From Romboutsia timonensis (GTDB lineage: Bacteria > Bacillota > Clostridia > Peptostreptococcales > Peptostreptococcaceae): a DNA stretch of 64,000 nt. A program made the position numbers and the translations under genes. The DNA lies in assembly GCF_900106845.1 (NCBI RefSeq), contig NZ_LT629850.1, forward strand, positions 609,115 through 673,114. The letters are read 5' to 3'. The first letter of the stretch is position 1, and every line of letters begins with the position of its first letter. This document shows positions 8,618 through 18,731 of the stretch, in pieces. Below the pieces are notes generated by a model. It searched no databases, was not told the DNA's origin, and saw only the letters and a list, made by a program, of their open reading frames with translations.

Positions 8618-10432
8618 ATGAATGATATAAAAGATATTATAGAAGAAATAAAAAGTCGATGTGATATAGCAAATGTTATATCTAGCTATATAAACATAAA
8701 ACCATCAGGGGCAAATTATAAAGGATTATGTCCTTTCCATGGTGAAAAAACGCCATCTTTCTACATAAACACATCAAAACAAATTTATAAATGCTTTGGA
8801 TGTGGTGAAGGTGGAGATGTTATAAATTTTGTAATGAGAATTGAAAACTTAGATTTTATGGATGCAGTGAAATTATTAGCTAATAGATGTGGGATAGAAA
8901 TCAATACTCATGTAGATGAATCCACAAAGGAAAGAATGGAAAAATCTAAAAAATTTCAAGACATACATGTAGAAGCAGCAAGGTTTTATTTTTCAAATCT
9001 TATAAAAAGTAAAAATCCAGGATATGAATATCTAAGAAAAAGAGGATTAGATGATAAAATCATAAAAAAATTTGGTTTAGGATATTCGCTAGATTCATGG
9101 AACTCACTTATGAATTATCTAATATCGATAGGATATAAAAATGAAGATTTAATAGAGTGCGGTTTATTTGGATATAAAAGTGAGACTAAAAAGATTTATG
9201 ACAAGTTTAGAAATAGAGTAATGTTTCCTATATTTGACTATAGGGGAAATGTAATAGGATTTGGTGGAAGAGTACTAGATGACTCTTTACCTAAGTATCT
9301 AAATTCTCCAGATACACTAATATTCAACAAAAGACAAAATTTATATGGATTAAATTTTGCTAGAAAAGAGATAAAAGATAGAAGTGTGATATTAGTAGAA
9401 GGATATATGGACTTAATATCACTTTATCAATATGGAATAAAAAATGTAGTAGCTACTCTAGGAACAGCCTTAACTGATGGACAAGGAAGTTTGATAAAAA
9501 GATATGCAGATACAGTTATTATATCATATGATTCGGATGAAGCAGGTATTAAAGCAACCCTAAGAGCTATAGAAATACTTAATAAGTTAGATATTAATGT
9601 TAAAGTATTAAATTTAAAGGAGTGTAAAGATCCTGATGAATTTATACGAAAATATGGAGTTTTGGAATTTGAAAAAGAAATCCAAAATTCAACTCATTAT
9701 ATAAAATATAAAATAGACAATTTAAAAAGAAACTTTAACATACAAAAAGATGAAGAACGAGTAAAATTTGCAAAAGAAGCATCAAAAATAATAAAAGAAA
9801 TAAAAAGCCCGGTAGAAGTTGATTATTATACTAAATACTTAAGTGAACAAATCGATATAAGTGTTGAATCTATAAAGAAAGAAGTCTATGGTAAATATTA
9901 CAACGGGAATCAAAATAAAAACAACAAAAATAATAAATATATATATAAGAAAGAAGAAAAGATAATTGAAAAACCAAAAGCTATTGAAAAAGGTAAACTT
10001 CTGGTAGAAGAAAATCTTATAAAAATAATGTTAGATAGTAAAAAACATAGAGAAATAATATTATTAAAGATAAGTGAAGAAGACTTTTTAGAAAAAGATA
10101 GCAAAGAAATTGTAAATTGGTTAATTAAAAATAAAGATTTGGATAAAATAACTATTGACAAAATTAAAAGTTTAAACATATCCGAAGAATATATTAAAGG
10201 ATTAGAAAGTATATCTTTAGATAATCTTGATTTAAATAATATAAAGAACATAGATGAGATAATTAAAAATATAAGGAAAAATAGTCTTAATGAAAAAATT
10301 AATATGCTATTAAAAGAGCAAATAGATATTGAAAAGAATAAAGACGTTAAAGATGCGAAAGAGGTAGATTCTAAAATTATGGAAATAGCTTTAAAAATAG
10401 TTGAATTAAGAAGACAATTACAAAGGTTATAA
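8618..10432 (+). CDS. dnaG: DNA primase
   Basis: Makes RNA primers for replication together with DnaB helicase. The 604-residue protein has the CHC2 zinc finger (Cys38, His41, Cys59, Cys62 in [10 protein letters not shown]...[10 protein letters not shown]), the catalytic core with GFGGRVL and a TOPRIM domain ([15 protein letters not shown] and SYDSDEAG), and a lysine-rich variable C-terminal helicase-interaction region. SD AGAAGG precedes ATG. It is followed with an 18-base gap by sigA, the classical macromolecular-synthesis pairing, but rpsU is not in front of it here. Confidence 0.97.
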   Translation: MNDIKDIIEEIKSRCDIANVISSYINIKPSGANYKGLCPFHGEKTPSFYINTSKQIYKCFGCGEGGDVINFVMRIENLDFMDAVKLLANRCGIEINTHVDESTKERMEKSKKFQDIHVEAARFYFSNLIKSKNPGYEYLRKRGLDDKIIKKFGLGYSLDSWNSLMNYLISIGYKNEDLIECGLFGYKSETKKIYDKFRNRVMFPIFDYRGNVIGFGGRVLDDSLPKYLNSPDTLIFNKRQNLYGLNFARKEIKDRSVILVEGYMDLISLYQYGIKNVVATLGTALTDGQGSLIKRYADTVIISYDSDEAGIKATLRAIEILNKLDINVKVLNLKECKDPDEFIRKYGVLEFEKEIQNSTHYIKYKIDNLKRNFNIQKDEERVKFAKEASKIIKEIKSPVEVDYYTKYLSEQIDISVESIKKEVYGKYYNGNQNKNNKNNKYIYKKEEKIIEKPKAIEKGKLLVEENLIKIMLDSKKHREIILLKISEEDFLEKDSKEIVNWLIKNKDLDKITIDKIKSLNISEEYIKGLESISLDNLDLNNIKNIDEIIKNIRKNSLNEKINMLLKEQIDIEKNKDVKDAKEVDSKIMEIALKIVELRRQLQRL

Positions 10433-10449
10433 TGGAAGGAGGTCTAAAT

Positions 10450-11598
10450 ATGGAGAATAAATCAAACAAAAAAGAATCGAAAAAAATGACAGCTAAAGGT
10501 TTAATTGAAAAAGGTAAAAAACAAGGATCTCTTACTCTTGCTGAAATAATGGAAGCTTTTTCAGAAACTGAGTTAGATAAAGATCAAGTAGAAAATCTTT
10601 ATGAAACATTAGGTAACTTAGGCATAGAAGTTATAGAAAATAAAACTGATAAAGTTGATATAGATTTTGCACAAGATGATTTAGATTTAGATGACTTAGA
10701 TGAAAGTATAGTAAAAGATGATACACCAATGGAAATAGAAGAAATAGATTTATCTCTTCCAAAGGGAATAAGTATTGATGACCCTGTTAGAATGTATCTA
10801 AAAGAAATAGGAAAAATACCTTTATTAAAGCCACATGAAGAAGTAGAGTTAGCTAGAAGAATGCATGAAGGTGATGAATTAGCTAAACAAAGATTAGTAG
10901 AAGCAAACTTAAGATTAGTTGTAAGTATAGCTAAAAGATATGTTGGGCGTGGAATGCTTTTCTTAGATTTAATACAAGAAGGTAACTTAGGTCTTATAAA
11001 AGCAGTTGAAAAGTTTGATTATGTAAAAGGATTCAAATTTAGTACTTATGCTACATGGTGGATAAGACAAGCTATAACTCGTGCCATAGCAGACCAAGCA
11101 AGAACTATAAGAATTCCTGTTCATATGGTTGAAACTATAAATAAATTAATAAGAGTATCAAGACAACTACTTCAAGAATTAGGAAGAGATCCAAAGCCTG
11201 AAGAAATAGCTAAAGAAATGGATATGACAGAGGATAAAGTAAGAGAAATAATGAAAATAGCTCAAGACCCAGTGTCACTTGAAACACCTATAGGTGAAGA
11301 AGAGGATAGTCATTTAGGAGACTTTATACCAGATGACGATGCTCCAGCACCAGCAGAAGCTGCGGCATACTCATTATTAAAAGAACAAATAGAAGACGTA
11401 TTAGGTTCTTTAAATGAAAGAGAGCAAAAAGTATTAAAATTAAGATTTGGTCTTGAAGATGGACGTGCTAGAACTCTTGAAGAAGTAGGTAAAGAGTTCG
11501 ATGTAACAAGAGAAAGAATAAGACAAATAGAAGCTAAAGCTTTAAGAAAATTAAGACATCCAAGTAGATCTAAAAAACTTAGAGATTATTTAGACTAG
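10450..11598 (+). CDS. sigA: RNA polymerase primary sigma factor
   Basis: Housekeeping sigma-70 (RpoD). Regions in order: acidic sigma 1.1 (~residues 15-110), 1.2 ([17 protein letters not shown]), region 2 with [17 protein letters not shown] and [15 protein letters not shown], region 3 and region 4 with LRFGLEDG and [20 protein letters not shown] 10450 is chosen because AAGGAGGT (10437-10444) lies 6 bases upstream; an ATG at 10432 overlapping the dnaG stop would put this SD inside the gene. Length 382 residues is normal for clostridia. Also named rpoD. Confidence 0.98.
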   Translation: MENKSNKKESKKMTAKGLIEKGKKQGSLTLAEIMEAFSETELDKDQVENLYETLGNLGIEVIENKTDKVDIDFAQDDLDLDDLDESIVKDDTPMEIEEIDLSLPKGISIDDPVRMYLKEIGKIPLLKPHEEVELARRMHEGDELAKQRLVEANLRLVVSIAKRYVGRGMLFLDLIQEGNLGLIKAVEKFDYVKGFKFSTYATWWIRQAITRAIADQARTIRIPVHMVETINKLIRVSRQLLQELGRDPKPEEIAKEMDMTEDKVREIMKIAQDPVSLETPIGEEEDSHLGDFIPDDDAPAPAEAAAYSLLKEQIEDVLGSLNEREQKVLKLRFGLEDGRARTLEEVGKEFDVTRERIRQIEAKALRKLRHPSRSKKLRDYLD

Positions 11599-11613
11599 AA
11601 TAAATATATAAAT

Positions 11614-11645
11614 ACAAAAATTCGCCTTTTGGGGCGAATTTTTGT
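11614..11645 (+). terminator. Terminator of dnaG-sigA
   Basis: Stem AAAAATTCGCC / GGCGAATTTTT with a short T-rich loop; the T run is part of the right arm. Confidence 0.9.
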
Positions 11646-11840
11646 AGCATATAGGAAATTATATATACAATATATATAGTTAATACTAGTAATTAATTAT
11701 TTTTCCTCAACTTATTGATATTTAAAATTACTTTTTAGATATTAATGATTGTATAATAGTAGTATTTCAAATTTAAAATATAAATACTGTTATTATAATT
11801 GGAATAAAGAAGTATTGCTTAGTAAGAAAGGAAATTACAT

Positions 11841-12530
11841 ATGAAATTAACAGATAGATTATTAAAAATAGCAGATTTAGTTACAAAAGGTAAAAAAATA
11901 GCAGATATAGGTACGGACCATGGATATATACCTGTATATTTATTAAATAAAGGACATGTTGACTTTGCAATACTTGCAGATGTAAATAAAGGACCTCTAG
12001 AAAATGCGAGAAGTGAAGTAAGACATAATAATTTAACTGATAAAGTAGATTTAAGATTAGGTTCTGGCATAGAAGTACTTAATGAAAATGAAGTAGATGA
12101 AGTAATAATAGCTGGTATGGGAGGAATATTAATAAGTGAGTTACTAGAAGCTAAAAAGAGTGTAGCTCATAACTTAGATAAATTAATTCTTCAACCTATG
12201 CAAGCTCAAGATGAACTTAGAAAATATCTTTTAAATAATGGATATGAAATATTAGATGAAGTTTTAGTTAAAGAAGACTTTAGAATATATGAAATAATAG
12301 TAGCTAAGTATACTTCAAAAAATACTGTTGTAGATGATGAAATATACTATGAAGTTGGTAAAAAGCTTATAGAAAATAAAGACCCATTATTAAATGAATT
12401 TATAGATAAAAAAATATTTATGTATAATTCAATACTTAAAAAATTAGAAGGTAAAACTGGTGAAGAGATAGAAAAGAAAATAAAGATAAGTACTGAGAAA
12501 ATTTCAAAACTTGAAAATTTAAAAAAATAA
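11841..12530 (+). CDS. trmK: tRNA (adenine-22-N1)-methyltransferase
   Basis: SAM-dependent methyltransferase that makes m1A22 in tRNA. The 229-residue protein opens with LLKIADLVTKGKKIADIGTDHGYIPVYL, whose IGTDHGY is the SAM-binding motif I of this family, followed by ARSEVRHNN-like helix, DLRLGSG and the catalytic-side IIAGMGG segment, then LQPM. SD GAAAGGA precedes ATG. The downstream Nif3-family gene, 16 bases away, is the usual partner of trmK in Firmicutes, often just after sigA as here. Confidence 0.92.
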   Translation: MKLTDRLLKIADLVTKGKKIADIGTDHGYIPVYLLNKGHVDFAILADVNKGPLENARSEVRHNNLTDKVDLRLGSGIEVLNENEVDEVIIAGMGGILISELLEAKKSVAHNLDKLILQPMQAQDELRKYLLNNGYEILDEVLVKEDFRIYEIIVAKYTSKNTVVDDEIYYEVGKKLIENKDPLLNEFIDKKIFMYNSILKKLEGKTGEEIEKKIKISTEKISKLENLKK

Positions 12531-12546
12531 AATAAAGGGGTATAGT

Positions 12547-13644
12547 ATGTTATTAAAAACAATTATAAAAAAGATAGAGTCTAAATATCCATTAAACTTA
12601 GCTTATGATTGGGATAATGTAGGTCTTTTAGTTGGAGACTTTGATATGAATGTAGAGAAGGTTTTAGTTGTTCTTGAAGCAAATGAAAAAGTTATAGATG
12701 AAGCTATAGAAAATAACATAGATTTAATAATAACTCATCATCCATTTATATTTAAAAAAATGAACAAGATAAATACCATGGATTTAAAAGGGAAGCTAAT
12801 ACATAAACTTATAAAAAATGATATAGCTCTTTATTCTATGCATACAAATTTTGATATAGCCTATGATGGATTAAACGATTATTTTATGAAGTTAATGGGA
12901 TTTGAAAATTCAAAAGTATTAGAGGTAACTAATACTGAAACTTTATATAAATTAGCTGTATACGTGCCTAATACACATGTAGATAAAGTTAAAAATGCAT
13001 TATCTGATGCAGGTGCAGGTCATATAGGTAACTATAGTCACTGTAGTTTTAGTTCTCAAGGTATAGGTAGTTTTAAACCACTTGATAATGCTAATCCCTA
13101 TATAGGAAGTTTGGGAGAAGTAGAGCTAGTTGAAGAAGTTAAAATAGAAACTATAGTACCTAACAAAACGTTAGGGGGGGTAATAAGTTCTATGATAAAA
13201 GCTCATCCTTATGAAGAAGTTGCATATGATATATATAAACTTGAGAATAAAGGAAACTCTGTAGGTTTAGGAAGAATAAGCAAATTACAAGATAGTATAA
13301 CTTTAAAGGAATTATGCAATAGTATAAAAGAAAAGCTTAATATGGAACATATCAGAGTTGTTGGTAATCTTAATGATAAAATAAATAAGGTTGCAGTAGT
13401 TACTGGATCTGGAGCAGATATGTTCAAAAAAGCCAAGAGAAGCGGTGCAGATGTATTAATAACTGGAGATATGAAATATCATGATGCTCAAGATGCACTA
13501 GATATAGGAATGAATGTAATTGACTGTGGACATTTTGATACAGAAGATATATTTAAAGATGCAATTAGTATTTATTTAGAGGATATTGAAGGGATAGAAG
13601 TTATAAAAAGTAATGTTAATTTAAATCCATTTAAAATAATATAA
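12547..13644 (+). CDS. Nif3-like dinuclear metal-center protein (YqfO family)
   Basis: A 365-residue Nif3/YqfO family protein. Metal-binding residues are visible in TTHHPFIF-like ITHHPFIFKK, SMHTNFDIAYDG (His and Asp) and the C-terminal DCGHFDTE. The central ~100 residues (LAVYVPNTHVDKVKNALSDAG...HPYEEVAYD) are the CutA-like inserted domain found in the long Firmicute form. Some databases call it GTP cyclohydrolase 1 type 2, a label with weak support; the biochemical role is not settled. It is translationally close to trmK and ends at a hairpin terminator. Confidence 0.9.
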   Translation: MLLKTIIKKIESKYPLNLAYDWDNVGLLVGDFDMNVEKVLVVLEANEKVIDEAIENNIDLIITHHPFIFKKMNKINTMDLKGKLIHKLIKNDIALYSMHTNFDIAYDGLNDYFMKLMGFENSKVLEVTNTETLYKLAVYVPNTHVDKVKNALSDAGAGHIGNYSHCSFSSQGIGSFKPLDNANPYIGSLGEVELVEEVKIETIVPNKTLGGVISSMIKAHPYEEVAYDIYKLENKGNSVGLGRISKLQDSITLKELCNSIKEKLNMEHIRVVGNLNDKINKVAVVTGSGADMFKKAKRSGADVLITGDMKYHDAQDALDIGMNVIDCGHFDTEDIFKDAISIYLEDIEGIEVIKSNVNLNPFKII

Positions 13645-13651
13645 TAAAATG

Positions 13652-13690
13652 AAAGTGCCATAAAAATAATTTATGGTACTTTTATTTATT
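13652..13690 (+). terminator. Terminator after trmK-nif3
   Basis: 13-bp stem AAAGTGCCATAAA / TTTATGGTACTTT with one G-T pair, then T-rich sequence. Confidence 0.8.
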
Positions 13691-13699
13691 TTACGATAG

Positions 13700-14029
13700 T
13701 TATTTAGTTATATTATTTTTTTGTAAAAGTTTCTTTACTTCATATACATCAGATTCAATTAAAGTATTAGCCTGTTCAGATATTATTTTATTATTAGCTA
13801 ACTCTGATAATTTAGATATTGCTAATTCTTTTTTATATTCTCATGGTAACTCAGAGTTTAGTTGCTCAATAGCCATAACAATTTGTTTTGCAAGGTTATA
13901 GTAGTCTTTAAGTTTTTGACTTGCTATTTTTTCGTTTAAATAATTTAATAAAAAAACTATAGCTACAGTTATAATAAAGGTTATTATAGTTAACAATGGA
14001 TTAAATAAAATAGAATCAAAAATTAAACC
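13700..14029 (-). pseudogene. Decayed phage-type holin (LL-H family) with in-frame stop
   Basis: Reading the minus strand gives a continuous holin-like protein broken once. The first part has a membrane segment (NPLLTIITFIITVAIVFLL), then NYLNEKIASQKLKDYYNLAKQ-type charged helix and VMAIEQLNSELP; a TGA stop falls at 13841-13843, and the same frame goes on with EYKKELAISKLSELANNKI to a stop at 13700. LL-H family phage holins share this layout, with an EQLNPEL-like stretch followed by E-KK-LA. No ATG, GTG or TTG start with a suitable SD is visible at the 5' side, so the N-terminus is also degraded. It is a lone phage remnant; no other phage genes lie nearby. Confidence 0.7.
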
Positions 14030-14140
14030 TTCTTTCTTAATTTGATGTAAAAAAAATGAAATTTTAAAATATAATTATTTTTATTTTAATAATACAAATA
14101 CTATTAGTGTAGTATATGACATTTAAGAAGGAGAAGTGCT

Positions 14141-14548
14141 ATGATAAAATATCTTGTTAAAAGAACAGTCAAAAATGAAATGTTAGAAAATAGTAAAAAA
14201 ATAGCTTTTTATACAGGAATAGCAGCAGTATCCACAGTTGGAGGATATATTTCGTATAAAGCTATAAAGAAAATGAGAAGTAGAAAAGAAGATGAGATAG
14301 AATATTTAGAGTATGAAGAATACGATTCTGATGATCTAGAAAATGAGTTAGAAAAAGATGAATTAAAAGAAAAAGTAGAAGAATTTAATTCTAGAAGAAT
14401 TTGTCATGAGAACTGTGAAGATGCATCACCAGGAGAAATAGAGAAACATATAAATTCTATAAAAGATGATAAAGAAAATATGAAGATAGATACAGATGAA
14501 TATAAAAGTGTAGAATATGAAAACTATGAAGATGATATAGAAGAATAA
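14141..14548 (+). CDS. Acidic single-pass membrane protein of unknown function
   Basis: A 135-residue protein that I cannot place in a family. After a basic start there is one membrane segment (IAFYTGIAAVSTVGGYISY, residues ~21-39), then a very acidic tail rich in E, D and Y (DEIEYLEYEEYDSDDLENE). SD AAGGAG lies 7 bases before ATG and a terminator follows the stop, so it is a monocistronic gene. The layout resembles small membrane-anchored proteins with a disordered cytoplasmic tail. Two Cys in RICHENCEDAS are the only ones. Confidence 0.7.
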   Translation: MIKYLVKRTVKNEMLENSKKIAFYTGIAAVSTVGGYISYKAIKKMRSRKEDEIEYLEYEEYDSDDLENELEKDELKEKVEEFNSRRICHENCEDASPGEIEKHINSIKDDKENMKIDTDEYKSVEYENYEDDIEE

Positions 14549-14569
14549 AAAGGCTAAAAGCCTTTTTAT
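14547..14569 (+). terminator. Terminator after the acidic membrane protein gene
   Basis: 9-bp stem AAAAAGGCT / AGCCTTTTT, 3-base loop. Confidence 0.88.
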
Positions 14570-14579
14570 TCTTATTGAT

Positions 14580-14626
14580 AAAATAAACCTTGTAAAATAT
14601 AAAAGATACTTTACAAGGTTTATTTT
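14580..14626. repeat. Long perfect hairpin without T tail
   Basis: Two 17-base arms (14580-14596 and 14610-14626; AAAATAAACCTTGTAAA and its exact complement) around a 13-base loop. It lies between the terminators of two convergent genes and has no T run of its own beyond the arm. Confidence 0.7.
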
Positions 14627-14702
14627 GATTAGGGTTAACATCCAAAAAATTATCAAGATTACTATAATGTAGTGGAATATTTTTATAAAGACTATAAAAA
14701 TA

Positions 14703-14733
14703 AAAAGCTTAGTCAAACTTTGACTAAGCTTTT
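14703..14733 (-). terminator. Terminator of yhgE
   Basis: 15-bp stem AAAAGCTTAGTCAAA / TTTGACTAAGCTTTT with a 1-base centre, just after the minus-strand stop at 14740; A and T flanks allow two-way use. Confidence 0.85.
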
Positions 14734-14739
14734 AGTATT

Positions 14740-16887
14740 TTAATGTCCAGTTAAATCACTTTCGTTAAATCTATTTTGAATCTTTTCAGTAACTTTATTT
14801 ATCGGTTTTTTAAAGAATACTGTAAATATTACAAATACAACAATAAATATTGCTAAAGTAGAGATATCTTTTGTTAAATTTGGCATATATATTCCACCAA
14901 CTGCTTCACGCATAGCAGATATTGCATATGTGAATGGTAATAGTGGATAAACATTTTGGAAAAATTGTGGAGTAACTTGTATAGGGAATGTTCCTCCTGA
15001 TCCTGCAACTTGTATAACTAATAGTACAACTCCTATTGCTTTTCCAACATTTCCAAATATAGAAACTAAAGAGTAAACAATAGCTGTAAATACTATACTT
15101 GTAAATACTGATATTAGGATAAATAATGGTATATTAACTGCTTGTACTTTTAGGAAATATATATCACCTAAACTTACGATAAGAGCCTGAATTATAGTCA
15201 ATGTTAAGAATGTAAGTCCTCTACCAAAATAGACTTCATTTGGTTTATAATCACCATGTACATTTGTAGATAGTAAAGACATTAAAAGTAATATACCTAC
15301 CCATAAAGATAAAACTGTATAAAATGGTGCCATAGCTGAGCCATAATTTTTTATAGGATATAATCTATTTTCAACTAAATCAACAGGTTGTTTTAAGAAG
15401 TCAGAACGTTTTAAAACATCACTCTTAAGTAATGATATAAGTTCATTTACTTCACTACTATTATTTATTTTTTTCATAGAATCTACAATGGTATCTACTA
15501 CAGATTTAGCATATGGTAGCTTTTCTTTTATAAATGATGCACCTTTTTCAGCACTACCACTAAAAGATAAAGTAGTATTTAATATATCTTCAACTGCTGG
15601 TAATTTTTTTTCAGCACTATCTAATACTGCTATTATATTGTCTGCAACTTTAAAACTATCTTCTATAATATTACTTATAGGACCTTGTATTTTTGAATCA
15701 AAATTATTTAATATAGATGATGTTATTGTATTTACATCACCTATAACTTTTAATAAGTTATTTAAATTAGTTAAAGGTGGTTTTTCTCCATTAGCCACTT
15801 GGTTTTTAATAGTTTGTAGTGAGCTAACTGCTGTATCTAATTTAGCACTTATACTGTTAAGTGAATCTATTACACTTTTTAACTGGTTACCAGGAACAAG
15901 TTTGTTTAATTTTTCCAAAAACTTAGTTAAAGTATTTGTACTAGATGCTAAGTCTGATAACTTAGTAGATAAATTATCTATAAGTTGAGGAGCTGATTCA
16001 GAACCTTTATTTATAGCATCTATTAAATCTGAAACTGCATTTTTAGCATTTGATGATATTTCTGATATTAATCCTAAATCATTTTTTAGAATAGGAGAAA
16101 GTTGACTTAATCCTGTTTTTGAATCATTTAAAAAGCTTTTTATATCAGACGATAAGTTTTTAGAATTAGTAATAGTATCTTTTATAAGAGGCATATCATT
16201 TTGTATGTCTTTAATTATATCTGATACTTTATCAGTTGCATCAACAGCAGTATCAACAACTTTATCTATATCTTTAAACTTACCTTGTACTTCAACTAAA
16301 TTATTTTCTAAAGTTGATAGTTTAGGTAATTGTTTTTCAATTTCTATTCCTGCTTCCTTAAATGCCTTTAAAATCACTTCACTTACTGTTTTAACAACAG
16401 TTTGGTTTACTTCATTTTGAATAGTTGTAGCTCCTTTACTTGTAATTTTAGGGGCTATAGCATTTATTTTTTCGTTTACTGTATATATTATAGTACCTTT
16501 TTTTATATCTTTAGAAACTAAAGAAGTTAAATTCTCAGAAAAGTTTGAAGGTATTTCTATGTACGCATAATATTTACCAGAATTTACACCTTCTAGGGCT
16601 TTTTTTCTATCTACGAATTTCCAACCTAAATCTTTATTAGTTTTAAGTTCTTTTACTAGTTCATCACCCATATTTACCTTTTTATTCATTATTTCTGCAC
16701 CAGAATCTTCATTTATAACTGCAACAGAAATATTTCCTGTGTTACCGTATGGATCCCATGAAGCTTTTATATTAAACCATGCATAAAGTGATGGTAATAT
16801 ACATAGGCCAATTATGATAACTAATAAAACCTTATTAGTGAAAATATCTTTTAAGTCATTTTTATATATCTTGAAAATATTTTTCAC
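14740..16887 (-). CDS. yhgE: YhgE/Pip-family membrane protein (ABC-2-type permease fold)
   Basis: A 715-residue integral membrane protein. It starts with a cytoplasmic helix and one membrane span (VLLVIIIGLCILPSLYAWFNI), followed by the family signature SWDPYGNT and AVINEDSGAEI, a long extracytoplasmic coiled-coil region (~residues 150-510, many heptad-like DKVSDIIKDI stretches), and a C-terminal block of about five spans resembling ABC-2 permeases. Relatives include lactococcal phage infection protein Pip and type VII secretion-linked YueB/EsaA; transport or secretion has been proposed. Start is GTG with SD GGAGGTGA. Nothing else of a secretion system is adjacent. Confidence 0.88.
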   Translation of the reverse strand: MKNIFKIYKNDLKDIFTNKVLLVIIIGLCILPSLYAWFNIKASWDPYGNTGNISVAVINEDSGAEIMNKKVNMGDELVKELKTNKDLGWKFVDRKKALEGVNSGKYYAYIEIPSNFSENLTSLVSKDIKKGTIIYTVNEKINAIAPKITSKGATTIQNEVNQTVVKTVSEVILKAFKEAGIEIEKQLPKLSTLENNLVEVQGKFKDIDKVVDTAVDATDKVSDIIKDIQNDMPLIKDTITNSKNLSSDIKSFLNDSKTGLSQLSPILKNDLGLISEISSNAKNAVSDLIDAINKGSESAPQLIDNLSTKLSDLASSTNTLTKFLEKLNKLVPGNQLKSVIDSLNSISAKLDTAVSSLQTIKNQVANGEKPPLTNLNNLLKVIGDVNTITSSILNNFDSKIQGPISNIIEDSFKVADNIIAVLDSAEKKLPAVEDILNTTLSFSGSAEKGASFIKEKLPYAKSVVDTIVDSMKKINNSSEVNELISLLKSDVLKRSDFLKQPVDLVENRLYPIKNYGSAMAPFYTVLSLWVGILLLMSLLSTNVHGDYKPNEVYFGRGLTFLTLTIIQALIVSLGDIYFLKVQAVNIPLFILISVFTSIVFTAIVYSLVSIFGNVGKAIGVVLLVIQVAGSGGTFPIQVTPQFFQNVYPLLPFTYAISAMREAVGGIYMPNLTKDISTLAIFIVVFVIFTVFFKKPINKVTEKIQNRFNESDLTGH

Positions 16888-17109
16888 TTAAATCACCTCC
16901 AAGTTAAAATAAAGTTAGAAATCAAACTATATTCATTATAAATGGAAAATTAAATATAGTAAAGTTACAATTTGGTATCTTTTTTGACAAAAAAATACAA
17001 ATTAATAAAAATATAAATTTTTATAAGAGAATCAATCTTTTTAAAAAGTTGAGTTATTTAATTGTATTTTATGTAATTTAAAGAATTTTATAGTATTAAT
17101 ATAAAATAA

Positions 17110-17143
17110 AATAGGTAAGTAAAAAAATGTTTACTTACCTATT
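17110..17143 (-). terminator. Terminator of mntP
   Basis: 14-bp perfect stem AATAGGTAAGTAAA / TTTACTTACCTATT, 6-base loop, T-rich on the minus strand, next to the stop at 17142. Confidence 0.88.
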
Positions 17144-17720
17144 AAAAAATAAATAGATTTGAAATTATTTGAGTATGTTCATTTAATATATTTAGCCCTA
17201 TTAGAATTAATATAATACCACCTATTATCTGAGCATAATTTTTGAATACAGATCCAATTTTCTTACCAATCAATACTCCTATAAAGCAAACTAAAAATGT
17301 TATAACTCCAATTGATACACAAATTGGTATTATATCAATGTTTAAAAAAGCAAAAGTTACTCCAACTGCTAATGCATCAATGCTAGTTGCAATAGATAAA
17401 ATTATTAATTCTTTATTATCTAAATATGTAGAGTTATCATTATCATCATCTTTAATAGCCTCAACTATCATTTTTATACCTAGAAAGCTTAGTAAAAAAA
17501 CTGCAATCCAATGATCTATACTTCTTATGTATAACTCAAAGTTCATGCCAAATAACCACCCAATAAGAGGCATAACTGCTTGAAATAGTCCAAATAAAAA
17601 TGCAATTTTAGTAGCTATTGATAAATTTATTTTTTTTAGTGTCATACCTTTAGTAACAGATACTGCAAATGCATCCATAGAAAGAGCAAACCCCGTTAAT
17701 AATATACTAAAAATTCCCAT
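17142..17720 (-). CDS. mntP: Manganese efflux pump
   Basis: Six-span LysE-superfamily exporter of Mn2+ (192 aa). Signature segments are FALSMDAFAVSVTKGM near the N-terminus and the internal repeat ATSIDALAVGVTFAF, both with the Asp residues used for Mn2+; a short acidic loop (KDDDNDNST) separates the halves. SD AAGGAGG lies before ATG 17720. mntP is often controlled by a yybP-ykoY riboswitch, but the ~95 bases upstream are AT-rich and show none of its conserved elements. Confidence 0.92.
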   Translation of the reverse strand: MGIFSILLTGFALSMDAFAVSVTKGMTLKKINLSIATKIAFLFGLFQAVMPLIGWLFGMNFELYIRSIDHWIAVFLLSFLGIKMIVEAIKDDDNDNSTYLDNKELIILSIATSIDALAVGVTFAFLNIDIIPICVSIGVITFLVCFIGVLIGKKIGSVFKNYAQIIGGIILILIGLNILNEHTQIISNLFIF

Positions 17721-17816
17721 ATAAAACCTCCTTAAAACATGTCCTAAAATAAGTATATATTAAGTTGAGTATTATAAGTATAAAATTAATGACTTAATAA
17801 AATAATTATATATAAC

Positions 17817-18593
17817 TTATGAGTTATAATTGTTCATAAAATTTAAAAATGATTTTACACTTAAGTAAAATATAAATGCATCTTTAAAATTCTTTAAATC
17901 TAGATTAAGATATTCTTTTATTTTTTCTAACCTATATATTAACGTATTTCTATGTAAGAACAACATATTTGAAGTTTTAGATATGTTTAAATCATTTTCT
18001 ATAAAATTAATACCAGTAGTAAGTAAATTTTTATCTATATTTTTTATAATATCATATTTTATTAATGAAGAAATTTGCTTATTATTACTTGCAATAGAAG
18101 TAACTTTATACATTATTAAATCATTTAAAGTTATAAATTTACTAGTATTACTATCATTAATTATTATATCAATTAATTCATTGGTTATATTTATCTTAAA
18201 GTCTAGATTATCAATGTTAGTTATTTTTTCTAAATATATAATATAAGTTTTTGAATATGTTTCAGATTCTATAATTGTAGGAGTAGAACAGTCTATATCT
18301 AGAATATCATCAGATATTAATAGTAAATAATTATTATAATTGTATATTTGTACATCTTCATATAAATTATTAAGTATATTTTTTAAAGAATCAAAATCTA
18401 GATTTTGTTGATTAAACAAATAACAATGTCCGTTTACATGATTTAGTATACTATCTTTTAGAAATTCTATTACATAAGTTGTATTATTAAATTCAATTAA
18501 ATTTTGATTAGAAGTGATCTTTTCGTTATTATATTTAAACATATTGATTTTTTTATTAGTTTCTTTTTCAAAAAACTCTATTAAGCTTTGCAT
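17817..18593 (-). CDS. PucR/CdaR-type helix-turn-helix regulator
   Basis: A 258-residue transcription factor. The last ~60 residues form the PucR C-terminal HTH (FIENDLNISKTSNMLFLHRNTLIYRLEKIKEYL), with the usual N-LN-S-TA---FLHRNTL-YRL pattern; the N-terminal 190 residues are divergent and Asn/Ile-rich with no clear ligand domain. A gene of this type next to an MsmX/UgpC ATPase is a common clostridial arrangement, so a role in carbohydrate uptake control is plausible but inferred. Separate SD (GAGGGGG) and a 138-base gap from the upstream ATPase gene, which has its own terminator. Confidence 0.8.
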   Translation of the reverse strand: MQSLIEFFEKETNKKINMFKYNNEKITSNQNLIEFNNTTYVIEFLKDSILNHVNGHCYLFNQQNLDFDSLKNILNNLYEDVQIYNYNNYLLLISDDILDIDCSTPTIIESETYSKTYIIYLEKITNIDNLDFKINITNELIDIIINDSNTSKFITLNDLIMYKVTSIASNNKQISSLIKYDIIKNIDKNLLTTGINFIENDLNISKTSNMLFLHRNTLIYRLEKIKEYLNLDLKNFKDAFIFYLSVKSFLNFMNNYNS

Positions 18594-18673
18594 AATTTAC
18601 CCCCTCGAAAAATTATGAAATTTTTTATGATTATATTGCTAGTAATTTAAGTATTTTAAAGTATCTAGATTAC

Positions 18674-18715
18674 ATTAAAAAGAGTAAGATGATTAATCAT
18701 CTTACTCTTTTTAAT
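18674..18715 (-). terminator. Terminator of the sugar ABC ATPase gene
   Basis: Perfect 42-base palindrome (21-bp arms, ATTAAAAAGAGTAAGATGATT and complement) directly after the minus-strand stop. Confidence 0.88.
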
Positions 18716-18731
18716 ATAACATTAATTCAAA

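Noticed and set aside
14426-14716. Minus-strand frames of 96 and 62 codons
   Set aside because: They cross the terminators and antisense of the acidic membrane protein gene; low-complexity I/F/Y content only.
15488-15988. 166-codon plus-strand frame opposite yhgE
   Set aside because: Mirror of the Ser/Asn-rich coiled-coil region of yhgE; no SD and no domain.
17721-17816. yybP-ykoY manganese riboswitch before mntP
   Set aside because: Gap is short and AT-rich with none of the conserved G-rich loops.
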